Positions 9,998 through 18,788 of a stretch of DNA of 64,000 bases are shown one piece after another. The notes under the pieces are model-generated. The model did not search any database and was not told where the DNA came from. It worked only from the letters and a program-made list of their open reading frames with translations. This DNA is from Primorskyibacter flagellatus (GTDB taxonomy: Bacteria > Pseudomonadota > Alphaproteobacteria > Rhodobacterales > Rhodobacteraceae), in assembly GCF_900176485.1 (NCBI RefSeq), contig NZ_FWYD01000002.1, forward strand, positions 186,001 through 250,000. Direction: 5' to 3'. Position numbers and translations under genes: made by a program. Positions within the stretch are counted from its first letter, which is position 1; every line of letters starts with the position of its first letter.

Positions 9998-10081
9998 GTC
10001 TGCTTCCTCTGATTTGACTGCCCGAGGGTAGCGGCAGCGCGGCGCATGGACAATCCCGCGCCGCCGACCATATTGGCAGAC

Positions 10082-11299
10082 ATGAGCGATATATCGGATC
10101 TTCTAATTGTGGGTGGCGGGCTGAACGGCCCGGCACTTGCGCTTGCTGCCGGGCAGGCCGGCCTGTCCGCCACCGTCATCGACGCGATGCCGGTGGATAA
10201 GGCCACTGCGCATGACTTTGACGGGCGATCCTACGCGCTTGCGCTGGCTTCGCAACGGATGCTGGCGCGGCTGGGGCTTTGGGACGTACTGGAGGATGAC
10301 GCCCAGCCGATGCTGGAGATCAAGGTCAGCGACGGGCGCGCGGGCGAAGGTGCCGCGTTCCTTGGGCTGCATTTTGACCATTCCGAGATTGAAGAAGGCC
10401 CGATGGGCTACATGGTCGAAGATCGTTACCTCCGCCGCGCGTTGATGCAGGCCATGGGAGCGACGGATCTGATCCGCCACTTGCCTGATACTAAGGTGAC
10501 CGGACAACAGACCGATGCAACGGGCGTTTCGGTGACGCTGGACAGCGGTGAGGTCTTGCGCGGACGCATCCTGATCGGCGCCGATGGCAGGCAAAGCGGA
10601 ACAGCCCTGCGCGCGGGCATCCGGCGCACCGGTTGGCGTTACGGTCAAACCGCGCTGGTCTGCGCCATCGCCCACGACCGCCCGCATCACGGCATCGCGC
10701 ATCAGCTTTTCATGCCCTCGGGGCCACTGGCGATCCTGCCGCTGACAGGCAACCGGTCCTCGATCGTCTGGAGCGAGAGCGACGACGCCGCAGCCCGGAT
10801 CAACGCCCTGCCGGATGAGGGTTATCTGACCGCCCTGCGCCCCCGGTTCGGTGATTTTCTGGGCGAGATCAGCCTTGCCGGGGACCGGTTTACTTATCCG
10901 CTGTCGCTGAGCCTTGCGAACAGCTTTGTCGCCGAGCGGCTGGCCCTGGTCGGCGATGCGGCGCATGGTGTGCATCCGATTGCGGGTCAGGGCCTGAATG
11001 CGGGCTTTCGTGACGTGGCCGCATTGGCGCATGTGCTGGCCCACGCGCAACGGCGCGGTGAGGACATCGCGCAATCCGACGTTCTGGCCCGGTATCAACA
11101 GTGGCGACGCTTCGACACTGCCACGCTCGCGGGGGCTACGGACATCTTCAACAGGCTGTTTTCAAACGACAACCCGCTGCTGCGTGCGGGGCGCGATCTG
11201 GGTATGAAGGCGATTCAGTCGGTCCCTGCCCTGCGCCGCGGCTTTATCCGAGAGGCGGCGGGGCTGACGGGCGACCTGCCAGACCTGATGCGCGGCTGA
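10082..11299 (+). CDS. UbiH/UbiF/COQ6-family FAD-dependent ubiquinone hydroxylase
   Basis: This 405-residue flavin monooxygenase has the N-terminal FAD motif LLIVGGGLNGPALALAAG, the central GADGRQSGTALR block and the C-terminal LVGDAAHGVHPIAGQGLNAG block of the UbiH/COQ6 family. These enzymes hydroxylate the ubiquinone ring at the membrane. Which ring position it acts on cannot be decided. I chose the ATG at 10082, where homology begins; an ATG at 10046 adds 12 unconserved residues. The last 56 bases overlap the antisense membrane-protein gene. Confidence 0.9.
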   Translation: MSDISDLLIVGGGLNGPALALAAGQAGLSATVIDAMPVDKATAHDFDGRSYALALASQRMLARLGLWDVLEDDAQPMLEIKVSDGRAGEGAAFLGLHFDHSEIEEGPMGYMVEDRYLRRALMQAMGATDLIRHLPDTKVTGQQTDATGVSVTLDSGEVLRGRILIGADGRQSGTALRAGIRRTGWRYGQTALVCAIAHDRPHHGIAHQLFMPSGPLAILPLTGNRSSIVWSESDDAAARINALPDEGYLTALRPRFGDFLGEISLAGDRFTYPLSLSLANSFVAERLALVGDAAHGVHPIAGQGLNAGFRDVAALAHVLAHAQRRGEDIAQSDVLARYQQWRRFDTATLAGATDIFNRLFSNDNPLLRAGRDLGMKAIQSVPALRRGFIREAAGLTGDLPDLMRG

Positions 11300-11645
11300 A
11301 CAGCGCGGCTATCGCGAGTGCAGCCCCTATGAAAATCGTGATCCAGCCGTAATACCATAACGCACCGGAAAACAGATCTTCGGCATAAGAGGACGCAAAC
11401 GCCATCTTGCCGCGCATCGCCATTACAAGACCCACAATCAGGATTGCAGCCCCAGCCAATAAAGCGGCACCGCTGCGCTCAAGCCAGCCCAACAACATCG
11501 CGATCAGCGCACCGATCGGGGCACCGACCAGCGCCACCTGCACATCCCAGAACGGATGCGCGCCCAATAGCTCTCCAAGACCCAACCAAACCGTCAGGAT
11601 GACTGCCAGAGCGCCGAAAAGAGCAGAAACAATAGGTCGATACAT
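11244..11645 (-). CDS. small four-helix membrane protein of unknown function
   Basis: The 133-residue product is almost entirely hydrophobic, with about four membrane segments (near residues 5-25, 33-53, 58-78 and 96-116) and a short polar Pro-rich tail. I do not recognise the family. Its 3' end overlaps the convergent ubiquinone hydroxylase gene by 56 bases. This is unusual in such a compact genome, and the tail may be poorly conserved. Confidence 0.7.
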   Translation of the reverse strand: MYRPIVSALFGALAVILTVWLGLGELLGAHPFWDVQVALVGAPIGALIAMLLGWLERSGAALLAGAAILIVGLVMAMRGKMAFASSYAEDLFSGALWYYGWITIFIGAALAIAALFSRASGLAGRPSAPPPLG

Positions 11646-11694
11646 CGGACAGCCCCCCTTTTCGGGCAGAGCTTAGCTCAGTCCCTGTCACAGC

Positions 11695-11714
11695 AAAAAT
11701 CACCTTCAGGTGAT
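11695..11714 (-). terminator. candidate rho-independent terminator after the Trm112 gene
   Basis: On the minus strand ATCACCT-GA-AGGTGAT is followed by four further Ts. The stem effectively closes with a four-base loop. It lies about 90 bases past the Trm112 stop codon and could end the thioredoxin-LON-Trm112 transcript. Confidence 0.5.
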
Positions 11715-11806
11715 GCCCGAAGAGATCGTCCAAATCGCTTTAGCGAAGAGATTGCATTGGCGAAGATACGCCCGAAGCAAGCACCGGAACAGCGGCTTAC
11801 CCCAGC

Positions 11807-11992
11807 CTAATCTTCCAGCCTGCGGGCTTCGTCCAGCAACATTACCGGGATGCCGTTGCGCACCGGATAGGCAAGACCTGCATTGCGGGAGATCAGCTCC
11901 TGTGCGTCCGGATCATAGACCAGCACGGCGTGGGTGTGCGGGCAGACCAAAGCCTCCAGCATCCGGCGATCAAATTCAGGGGTCGCATTCAT
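11807..11992 (-). CDS. Trm112-family zinc-ribbon-like protein
   Basis: This 61-residue protein fits the Trm112/YcaR family: [17 protein letters not shown], then [16 protein letters not shown]. In eukaryotes and archaea Trm112 activates several methyltransferases; bacterial members are less understood. Only one Cys of the usual four zinc ligands is present, which is common in bacterial members. Its ATG overlaps the TGA of the upstream LON gene (ATGA), so the two are translationally coupled. Confidence 0.85.
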   Translation of the reverse strand: MNATPEFDRRMLEALVCPHTHAVLVYDPDAQELISRNAGLAYPVRNGIPVMLLDEARRLED

Positions 11993-12630
11993 TGCATCAG
12001 ATCCTCTCCACCGCCGCGCAGGGCATATTCCAGAAGCGTGACCAATGTCTCGCGGCGCGTGGTCAGCGAGGGCGCTTCCAAAAGGGCCTGTTTGTCCTCG
12101 GGCGCAAATTCCAGCAGCATCGACAGGGAATTGATCAGCAGCTCGTCATCGGCCTCGGCCAGCGTGTCCCAATCGGCGGACAATTCCCGCGCGTCGAAAT
12201 ATCGGCCCAGTATCTTGAGAAAGCTGTCGCGGCAAAACGTGTCATCCGGCACGGCGTGGGCGGTCCGGTCCTGTTCGAAGCCCTCCCAAGACACTTCGCA
12301 ACGTCGGTAAGGGGGGAACCCGTCAAGCTCACGCTTGACCCGGTAGCGCGACACGCCGGCAAGCGTGATCATGTAGCGCCCGTCCTCGGTTTCCGAAAAC
12401 TGCGTCACCCGCCCCGCGCAGCCGATACTGTGCAACGCGTCCTCGCCATTCGGCGTGTCAAACGGCTGCACCATGCCGATCAGCCGCGAAGAGGTTTTCA
12501 GCGTGTCCTCCAGCATTTGCAGGTAGCGTGGTTCGAATATGTGCAGCGGCAGCCGAGCACGCGGCAGCAATAGCGCCCCCGGAAGCGGGAAAATCGGGAT
12601 GATGTCCGGAAGATCGAGTTTGCGGCTCAT
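11989..12630 (-). CDS. LON peptidase N-terminal (substrate-binding) domain protein
   Basis: This 213-residue protein consists of a stand-alone LON substrate-binding domain, without the ATPase or protease domains of Lon. [20 protein letters not shown] and [13 protein letters not shown] are the diagnostic N-terminal blocks. The second half is helical. It sits between the thioredoxin-like gene (27 bases upstream) and the Trm112 gene (4-base overlap), and is probably co-transcribed with both. Its role is not established. Confidence 0.9.
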   Translation of the reverse strand: MSRKLDLPDIIPIFPLPGALLLPRARLPLHIFEPRYLQMLEDTLKTSSRLIGMVQPFDTPNGEDALHSIGCAGRVTQFSETEDGRYMITLAGVSRYRVKRELDGFPPYRRCEVSWEGFEQDRTAHAVPDDTFCRDSFLKILGRYFDARELSADWDTLAEADDELLINSLSMLLEFAPEDKQALLEAPSLTTRRETLVTLLEYALRGGGEDLMQ

Positions 12631-12657
12631 GTCGCTGAAACTAGCGTTGCGACACGA

Positions 12658-13569
12658 TCAGGCAAATATCATCGAGCTCAGTTTGCGACGACCGTTCAAG
12701 ACAACCGGATCATTGGGCTTCAGCGCCTCGAAAATGGTGAACAGTTGCGCCTTGGCAGCGCCGTCATTCCATTCGCGGTCCCGACGGAAAATGTCCAGCA
12801 ATTCGGCAACCGCCGCTTCCGCATCGCCACTGGCGTGCAACGCCAGGGCGAGATCAAACCGCGCCTGATGATCGTCCGGGTTTGCATCGACCTGCGCGCG
12901 CAATTCCGACACCGGGCCAGCATTCTCGGCCTGTTTCGCCAGTTCAAGCTGTGCATGGGCCGCCTCAAGTTCCGGTGCCTTGCTGATCTCGGCAGGCGCG
13001 CCGTTCAGCACGGCCTCTGCCTGTTCCAGATCCCCCGCCGCGATATGCGAACGGACCATGCCGCCATAGGCCGCGGCGTGGTTGGGGTCTTCGCCAAGAA
13101 TTGCTCCGAATATCTGGGCAGCATCGGCAGCCGCGCCTTGTTCCAGCATTTCCTCTGCGGCGGTCAGCGCCTCGTCCAAGCCACCGGACGCATCGCCGCC
13201 GCCTGCCTGCACGACACGTTCGACAAATGCCTTGATTTCGGATTCAGCGACCGCGCCCTGAAACCCGTCAATGGGCTGACCCTGCCAGAACGCATAGACC
13301 GTGGGGATCGACTGAATGCGCATCTGTCCGGCGATGCCCTGCGCCTCGTCGACATTGACCTTGGCCATCCGCACGGCACCCTTGGCGGCTGTCACCGCTG
13401 CTTCCAGCTGCGGCCCCATCGTTTTACAGGGGCCACACCAAGGTGCCCAGAAATCGACGATCACCGGTGTGGTCTGACTGGCCTCGACAACCTTTGCCAT
13501 GAAGTCGGCTTCGGTCACGTCCTCGATCAGCGTTGCATCAGCTTGCGGAGCGGCACCAAGTTCGATCAT
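12658..13569 (-). CDS. thioredoxin-domain co-chaperone (YbbN/CnoX-like)
   Basis: The 303-residue protein joins an N-terminal thioredoxin domain (active site WCGPC at residues 44-48) to a TPR-rich C-terminal half, the layout of YbbN/CnoX. In Escherichia coli CnoX protects chaperone clients during oxidative stress. Here both active-site cysteines are present, so a redox role is also possible. The ATG at 13569 has GGGAA just upstream; an upstream extension lacks homology. Confidence 0.9.
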   Translation of the reverse strand: MIELGAAPQADATLIEDVTEADFMAKVVEASQTTPVIVDFWAPWCGPCKTMGPQLEAAVTAAKGAVRMAKVNVDEAQGIAGQMRIQSIPTVYAFWQGQPIDGFQGAVAESEIKAFVERVVQAGGGDASGGLDEALTAAEEMLEQGAAADAAQIFGAILGEDPNHAAAYGGMVRSHIAAGDLEQAEAVLNGAPAEISKAPELEAAHAQLELAKQAENAGPVSELRAQVDANPDDHQARFDLALALHASGDAEAAVAELLDIFRRDREWNDGAAKAQLFTIFEALKPNDPVVLNGRRKLSSMIFA

Positions 13570-13704
13570 TTCCCAAGTTCCATATCTATCGCTTGCGTTG
13601 CGGTCTAGATGGCCCATGCCGACCCATGTTGCAAGGGGCGCGCCCTGTCCGGAGCAGCCTGACCCGAGCCATTACCTGCGTACAGCGCCCCGCGCCCGGC
13701 GCGA

Positions 13705-14493
13705 TCACAGATCGAAAGTGGCAAAGACCGGCGCGTGATCCGAGGGCTTTTCCCACCCGCGCACATGGCGCAGCACACGGCTGGAATGGCCGGCATTGGA
13801 AATGTCGGACGTGGCCCAGACGTGATCCAGTCGGCGGCCCTTGTCGGCGGCATCCCAATCCTTGGCGCGGTAGGACCACCAACTGTAAAGCTGACCCTCG
13901 GGGATGTCCTGCCGGGTGATGTCCACCCAATTGCCCGCGTCCTGTGCCTGCGCCAGATGTTCGACCTCCACCGGTGTATGGCTGACGATCTTCAGAAGCT
14001 GCTTGTGGCTCCAGACATCATCTTCGCGCGGGGCGATGTTCAGATCGCCCACAAGGATCGACTTTTCCGGGCGGTCACCGTGGAACCAGTCGCGCATCTC
14101 GGTGAGGTAATCCAGCTTCTGGCCGAATTTCAGGTTCACCTCGCGGTCCGGCACGTCGCCACCGGCCGGCACATAGAAATTGTGGATCGTCACGCCGTTT
14201 TCCAGCTTTGCCGCGACGTGCCGGGCATGGCCAAGGCCGACAAGATCATGCCCACCCACATCTTCGATCGGCAATTTCGACAGGATCGCGACGCCGTTAT
14301 AGCCTTTCTGTCCTCGCGCCACGATATGTTCGTATCCAAGGGCGCGAAACCCTTCCAGCGGAATCTTGTCGACCGGGCTCTTGCACTCTTGCAGGCACAG
14401 CACGTCCGGCGCTTCTTCCTGCAACAGCTTGCAGACGATGGGTTCGCGCAGGCGGACGGAGTTGATGTTCCATGTGGCCAGGGTGAAGGTCAT
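13705..14493 (-). CDS. xthA: exodeoxyribonuclease III
   Basis: This 262-residue endonuclease/exonuclease/phosphatase-fold protein matches exonuclease III, the AP endonuclease of base excision repair. Motifs in order: TLATWNINSVRLRE (metal-binding Asn), LCLQECKSP (catalytic Glu), VGDLNIAPREDDVWS, and the C-terminal GRRLDHVWAT and SDHAPV blocks with the catalytic Asp and His. The ATG at 14493 has GGAG at an ideal distance. Upstream in-frame codons lack homology. Confidence 0.95.
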   Translation of the reverse strand: MTFTLATWNINSVRLREPIVCKLLQEEAPDVLCLQECKSPVDKIPLEGFRALGYEHIVARGQKGYNGVAILSKLPIEDVGGHDLVGLGHARHVAAKLENGVTIHNFYVPAGGDVPDREVNLKFGQKLDYLTEMRDWFHGDRPEKSILVGDLNIAPREDDVWSHKQLLKIVSHTPVEVEHLAQAQDAGNWVDITRQDIPEGQLYSWWSYRAKDWDAADKGRRLDHVWATSDISNAGHSSRVLRHVRGWEKPSDHAPVFATFDL

Positions 14494-14650
14494 CGGCAAG
14501 CTCCGGTTTGGGCGGCAATCGCGGCAGGTCAGGAAGCGCGACCTTGCCCGCATCAACGCCGGGGTGCAAGCCGGTCTGCCTGCGCGCCACGCCGTGTCAC
14601 CTGCGCAACGGGCCTGTTGACTCATCCGGCCCAAAGCCCGATTGCGCCCG

Positions 14651-15457
14651 TCATTCCGGATCGTAGGGACGCTTGATCGACAAGGTTTTATTCAGCTTCG
14701 CCCAAGTCGCTGCCTCGAACCGTTCCGGCCATTCCACACCCAAGTGCCGCGCCCATTTGCGCGCCCGCGGCAAATAGGCCTTTGCATAGGCCAAATGACC
14801 CTCGATCATCGCCTTGCGGTTGGGAACCGGAGGCGGCAGCGACGTCAAAATCGCCTTTTGCTCATCGGTGATCAGACGGTTGAGATGCAGCACACCGCCG
14901 CGATGCGGCGCGTTGGTTTCCTCGATCAGCAGATCGACCAGAAGGTTGCGCAGATGAAAGATCCCAAGCACGCCGTTGATATATTCGCGGCGACCGTCCG
15001 CCAGATGCAGGAGGCCCAGAATGCGGATGAACTCTTCAATCTGGTATTTGACTTTACGCAGATTCGGACCGGTATCCGCCACGGTCTCGGGCAGCCCGTC
15101 ATAAATCTGCGCATGATCAAAAAGCGGCTTCAGACTGCTTTGAGTATGCGCGCGCATCTGGTCGGGCTTGAGGATGATGACATTGGTGCGCGTCCAGTCT
15201 TCGGTAATGGCATTGATCAGCACGGGGACCGTCATCCGATCCCACCACAAAACGATATTGCCGGTCTTTTCAATGGCATTCCGCCAAACAGAAGCCACAG
15301 CATCGGTCGCCCCCTCATCGGCGACCAGCACGAAATCAAGATCACTGTAGGCGTCAGCCATTCCGGTCGCATAACTGCCGCTCAGAAACAGCGCCCGAAT
15401 ACCCGGAGCGTCGTTGATCGCGTCAACGATCGTATCAATAGCCTTTGCATGGTCCAT
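14651..15457 (-). CDS. nucleotidyltransferase-domain protein (adenylyltransferase-like)
   Basis: The 268-residue product has a polymerase-beta type nucleotidyltransferase core, LSGSYATGMADAYSDLDFV at about residues 25-43, with the GS and DxD signatures. The rest resembles aminoglycoside adenylyltransferase-like families in layout. I would not call it a resistance gene: similar chromosomal proteins are common and mostly uncharacterised. The ATG at 15457 is chosen over an upstream TTG. The SorX-like terminator lies just upstream. Confidence 0.75.
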   Translation of the reverse strand: MDHAKAIDTIVDAINDAPGIRALFLSGSYATGMADAYSDLDFVLVADEGATDAVASVWRNAIEKTGNIVLWWDRMTVPVLINAITEDWTRTNVIILKPDQMRAHTQSSLKPLFDHAQIYDGLPETVADTGPNLRKVKYQIEEFIRILGLLHLADGRREYINGVLGIFHLRNLLVDLLIEETNAPHRGGVLHLNRLITDEQKAILTSLPPPVPNRKAMIEGHLAYAKAYLPRARKWARHLGVEWPERFEAATWAKLNKTLSIKRPYDPE

Positions 15458-15548
15458 TCTACGCAGCCTAGTGTGGATCAAAATGCGTCATCAAATCATG
15501 TAGGTTCCGCCACAAGATACAACAGTGAATGCCGATCTGCCCCCGGAC

Positions 15549-15576
15549 AAAAAAGACCCAGGCCGAAGCCCGGGTC
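15549..15576 (-). terminator. rho-independent terminator of the regulator / SorX-like RNA
   Basis: On the minus strand a 9-base stem (GACCCGGGC with GCCTGGGTC, one G-U pair) encloses a TTCG tetraloop and is followed by six Ts. It lies 110 bases past the regulator's stop codon. Confidence 0.92.
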
Positions 15577-15685
15577 AGTCCAACAGGGAGGTGCATGCGA
15601 TAACCCGCACATGCAACGGGAGGTCGGAATCTCTATGGTTGTGTCGAACCCGACACAACGGCTGGGGTTAATATACTCTTTTTCC
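15549..15685 (-). ncRNA. sorX: SorX-like sRNA from the 3' UTR of the OmpR-type regulator
   Basis: In Rhodobacter sphaeroides SorX is a stress sRNA cut by RNase E from the 3' UTR of an OmpR-type regulator mRNA, with a functional 3' fragment of about 75 nt. The same position here holds a 137-base 3' UTR. It has a 9-base hairpin (15638-15659), an A/U-containing stretch, then a segment ending in the UUCG terminator. That last segment, about 15549-15623, contains two ACCTCCC motifs (minus strand; 15618-15624 and 15586-15592), complementary to ribosome-binding sites. Assignment rests on position and architecture. I could not align it to the known SorX sequence. Confidence 0.7.
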
Positions 15686-16372
15686 CTACGCAATCAATCT
15701 ATAACCGCCTGATTCAGTCACCAGAAGGCGCGCATTGGAGGGTTCCGGCTCGATTTTCTGGCGCAACCGGTAGATGTGCGTCTCAAGCGTGTGTGTCGTC
15801 ACGCCGGCATTATATCCCCAGACTTCGTGAAGCAGCGTGTCGCGCGCCACCACCCCATCATTGGACCGGTAGAGAAACTTGAGAATGTTCGTCTCTTTCT
15901 CGGTCAGCCTGATCTTGCGGTCTTCATCCGTAATCAGCATCTTCATCGACGGCTTGAACGTATACGGCCCAAGCTGGAAAACCGCATCTTCGGATTGTTC
16001 GTGCTGTCGCAACTGGGCGCGAATACGGGCCAGAAGCACCGGAAACTTGAATGGCTTGGAGACGTAGTCATTGGCACCCGCGTCCAGCCCAAGGATGGTG
16101 TCAGAGTCACTGTCATGGCCGGTCAGCATCAGGATCGGTGCCTTCACGCCTTGCTTGCGCATCAGGCGGCACAGCTCGCGCCCGTCGGTATCCGGAAGCC
16201 CCACGTCCAGCACGATCAGATCGTATAGTTGCTCCTTGACGCGGATCATTGCATCCGCGCCATTACCGGCTTCGAAAACCTCGAAATCCTCTGTCATCAC
16301 AAGCTGTTCAGACAGGGCCTCGCGCAGGTCGTCGTCGTCATCGACCAGCAAAATGTTCTTGAGTTGTGCCAT
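15686..16372 (-). CDS. cenR: OmpR-family response regulator (CenR-like)
   Basis: This 228-residue regulator has a receiver domain (acidic pocket DDDDD at about residues 11-15, phospho-acceptor Asp in [14 protein letters not shown], Lys in [11 protein letters not shown]). A winged-helix output domain follows ([34 protein letters not shown]). The start is set by GGAGG nine bases before the ATG. Closely matching regulators in Rhodobacter are called CenR and control cell-envelope genes; I assign that name by resemblance and the 3' UTR context. No histidine kinase is adjacent. It is divergent from ribA. Confidence 0.85.
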   Translation of the reverse strand: MAQLKNILLVDDDDDLREALSEQLVMTEDFEVFEAGNGADAMIRVKEQLYDLIVLDVGLPDTDGRELCRLMRKQGVKAPILMLTGHDSDSDTILGLDAGANDYVSKPFKFPVLLARIRAQLRQHEQSEDAVFQLGPYTFKPSMKMLITDEDRKIRLTEKETNILKFLYRSNDGVVARDTLLHEVWGYNAGVTTHTLETHIYRLRQKIEPEPSNARLLVTESGGYRLIA

Positions 16373-16545
16373 TTGGCGTCCTCCATGTTCTGAGTGAAAG
16401 ATGTGTGCCGCCACGGTGCAGGGCAAGATTTGCTGCAACTGCCTCACGTCCTCGTGTAAAGGAAGGGCCAAGTCCGCGAATATGTTTCAATTCCGGGGTA
16501 AATTCGTTACATGCCAAAGCCATCTTGCAACAATCGAGATCTCCC

Positions 16546-17631
16546 ATGCCCTTCGCCCCCGACCCAAAGGAGATGTTGGCCCGCGCCCGCGCAGATCTGC
16601 GGATGGGCGTGCCGGTTGTTATGGACGGGCCGGCACCCGCACTGATTCTGGCGACCGAAACGCTGACACCCGAAAGACTGGCCTTTGCGCAAACGCTGGG
16701 GCCGGTTGATCTGGCGCTGACGGGGCGACGTGCGGCCACACTAAAGGCGCGTGCCTATGACGGGGATGTGGCGCGCGTGGCTTTGCCGAACGACGCGACG
16801 CTGGGCTGGGTGCGCGGACTTGCCGATCCGGCGGATGATCTGCGCAAGCCGATGAAGGGGCCGCTTGTGACGCGCCGGGATGGCGACGCCAGCCCCCACC
16901 GGTTGGCTGTGTTGCTGATAAAATCCGCGCAGTTGCTACCAGCCGCGCTGGTCCTGTCCTTGGATGACGCGGGTGGCTTTGCACAAAAACACGGGCTGAC
17001 ACGGCTTCAGGCCGCAAGCGTCGCGCCCCTGCTGCAAAGCCTCAGCCCGCTGTCAGAGGTTGTCGCCGCTCGCTTGCCAATCGCTGTGTCAGAAGCGGGC
17101 CGCCTGCATGTCTTCCGCCCGGAGGACGGCAGCGAGGAACATTACGCGATGGAAATCGGCAAGCCCGCCCGCAACGCGCCTGTTCTCGCGCGGTTGCACT
17201 CGGCCTGTTTCACCGGCGACCTGATGGGCAGTCTGAAATGCGACTGCGGCCCGCAATTACACGCGGCCCTCGCCCAGATGGGCGACGAGGGCGCGGGTGT
17301 GCTGTTGTATCTCAACCAGGAGGGGCGCGGCATTGGTCTGGCCAACAAGATGCGCGCCTATTCGCTTCAGGACCAGGGTTTCGACACGGTCGAGGCCAAT
17401 CACCGGCTGGGGTTCGAGGATGACGAGCGTGATTTTCGCATTGGCGCGGACATTCTGAAGAAGCTGGGGTTTTCCTCTGTCCGGCTGCTGACCAACAACC
17501 CGGCGAAGATTGCGATAATGGAAAAGCACGGCATCCATGTTGCCGAACGGGTACCGCTACAGGTCGGGAAAACCGCGCATAACGAAGCCTACCTCTCTAC
17601 CAAGGCAACAAAATCCGGGCATCTGTTTTGA
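16546..17631 (+). CDS. ribA: GTP cyclohydrolase II
   Basis: This 361-residue protein catalyses the first committed step of riboflavin synthesis from GTP. The RibA domain fills the C-terminal half: zinc ligands in [18 protein letters not shown], then [17 protein letters not shown] and the GTP-binding [13 protein letters not shown]. The N-terminal 150 residues resemble a degenerate extension found in alphaproteobacterial RibA and lack DHBP synthase motifs that I can see. The ATG at 16546 is where family similarity begins, though its ribosome site is weak. The next gene overlaps its stop codon by four bases. Confidence 0.92.
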   Translation: MPFAPDPKEMLARARADLRMGVPVVMDGPAPALILATETLTPERLAFAQTLGPVDLALTGRRAATLKARAYDGDVARVALPNDATLGWVRGLADPADDLRKPMKGPLVTRRDGDASPHRLAVLLIKSAQLLPAALVLSLDDAGGFAQKHGLTRLQAASVAPLLQSLSPLSEVVAARLPIAVSEAGRLHVFRPEDGSEEHYAMEIGKPARNAPVLARLHSACFTGDLMGSLKCDCGPQLHAALAQMGDEGAGVLLYLNQEGRGIGLANKMRAYSLQDQGFDTVEANHRLGFEDDERDFRIGADILKKLGFSSVRLLTNNPAKIAIMEKHGIHVAERVPLQVGKTAHNEAYLSTKATKSGHLF

Positions 17632-18128
17632 CTGCGGACGATCTTGTCCTGACCCCACAGGGTGTTCGTTTCATCGGCAGGATGTGGCCTTGCACAATAG
17701 GCCGTGGCGGCATCCGCACGGACAAGCGCGAAGGTGATGGGGCCACTCCCGTGGGCACCCACAGGATCACCGGGATACTGTATCGCCCGGACCGGATTGC
17801 GCCGCCGTCTCACTGGGCGCGCCCGATACGGCCCGGCGATCTTTGGTCAGATGACCCGGAGCGACCCGATTACAACAGGCTCGTTCGTGCGCCCTATCCC
17901 TACGGCCACGAAAGCCTGCGCCGTGCGGATCCGCTTTATGATCTGATCCTGCTGACCGATTGGAACTGGCCGGATGCAAAACCCGGTGCCGGATCCGCGA
18001 TCTTCCTGCACAGATGGCGTCGCTCCGGCTTTCCGACCGAAGGTTGCGTTGCGTTCCGCCCAGATCACCTTTGGCAGATCGCACGCCGGATCACGCCGGC
18101 AACCCGGCTGACCGTTCGGGCGCGATAA
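17628..18128 (+). CDS. L,D-transpeptidase catalytic-domain (YkuD) protein
   Basis: The 166-residue protein has a YkuD fold with the His and Cys pair in [18 protein letters not shown]. The usual SHGC reads TEGC, but the catalytic cysteine is kept. No signal peptide is visible, which is common in this short cytosolic-looking subgroup and makes a peptidoglycan cross-linking role less certain. The start is a TTG that overlaps the ribA stop codon (TTGA), implying translational coupling. Confidence 0.82.
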   Translation: MTADDLVLTPQGVRFIGRMWPCTIGRGGIRTDKREGDGATPVGTHRITGILYRPDRIAPPSHWARPIRPGDLWSDDPERPDYNRLVRAPYPYGHESLRRADPLYDLILLTDWNWPDAKPGAGSAIFLHRWRRSGFPTEGCVAFRPDHLWQIARRITPATRLTVRAR

Positions 18129-18134
18129 AACGCG

Positions 18135-18788
18135 TCAGCCCGGCACACGTTCGCCAAAGATGGCCGAGCCGACACGGATATGCGTCGCCCCCAAAGCGAT
18201 TGCCTGTTCGAAATCGTCGCTCATCCCCATCGACAGACCCTCAAGCCCGTTGCGCGCGGCGATCTTCGCCAGCAATGAAAAATGCAGCGACGGTGCCTCG
18301 TCGACCGGCGGGATGCACATCAACCCGCGCACTGGCAGGTCGAGGCCCCGGCATTCGTCGATGAACGCATCCGCCTCGGCGGGCAGCACACCGGCCTTTT
18401 GCGGCTCTTCGCCGGTGTTGACCTGAAGAAACAGATCCGGGCAGCGTCCGATCTCCTGCGCGATCCGGGCAATCGTTTTGGCAAGCTTGGGCCGGTCGAC
18501 CGAATGGATCGCCTCGAACAGCTCTATCGCCTGCCGGGTCTTGTTGCTTTGCAATGGCCCGATCAGATGCACCTGAACGCCGTCAAACTCATCGCGGAAA
18601 CCCGGCCATTTTCCAGCGGCTTCCTGCACCTTGTTCTCGCCAAACAGACGGTGCCCTTCGCCCAACACAGCGCGCACCCGGTCGTCAGGCTGCACCTTGG
18701 ACACCGCGATCAGTTTGACCGAGCCGGCCTCTCGTCCTGCATCCGCCTCGGCCTTGGCGATGCGCTCCTTGATTTCCGACAGTCCCAT
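18135..18788 (-). CDS. YggS-family pyridoxal-phosphate homeostasis protein
   Basis: This 217-residue PLP-binding barrel protein belongs to the YggS/PLPBP family, which buffers free PLP and has no known catalytic activity. The PLP lysine is in LIAVSKVQPDD, and GENKVQEA, HLIGPLQSNK, SMGMSDDFEQAI and RVGSAIFGER are family blocks. Its ATG overlaps the stop of the sulfotransferase gene by one base (TGATG), so the two are coupled. Confidence 0.93.
   Translation of the reverse strand: MGLSEIKERIAKAEADAGREAGSVKLIAVSKVQPDDRVRAVLGEGHRLFGENKVQEAAGKWPGFRDEFDGVQVHLIGPLQSNKTRQAIELFEAIHSVDRPKLAKTIARIAQEIGRCPDLFLQVNTGEEPQKAGVLPAEADAFIDECRGLDLPVRGLMCIPPVDEAPSLHFSLLAKIAARNGLEGLSMGMSDDFEQAIALGATHIRVGSAIFGERVPG

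Noticed and set aside
14651-15457. Aminoglycoside or streptomycin resistance gene
   Set aside because: Only the nucleotidyltransferase core is shared; similar chromosomal proteins exist without known resistance, so no drug function is claimed.
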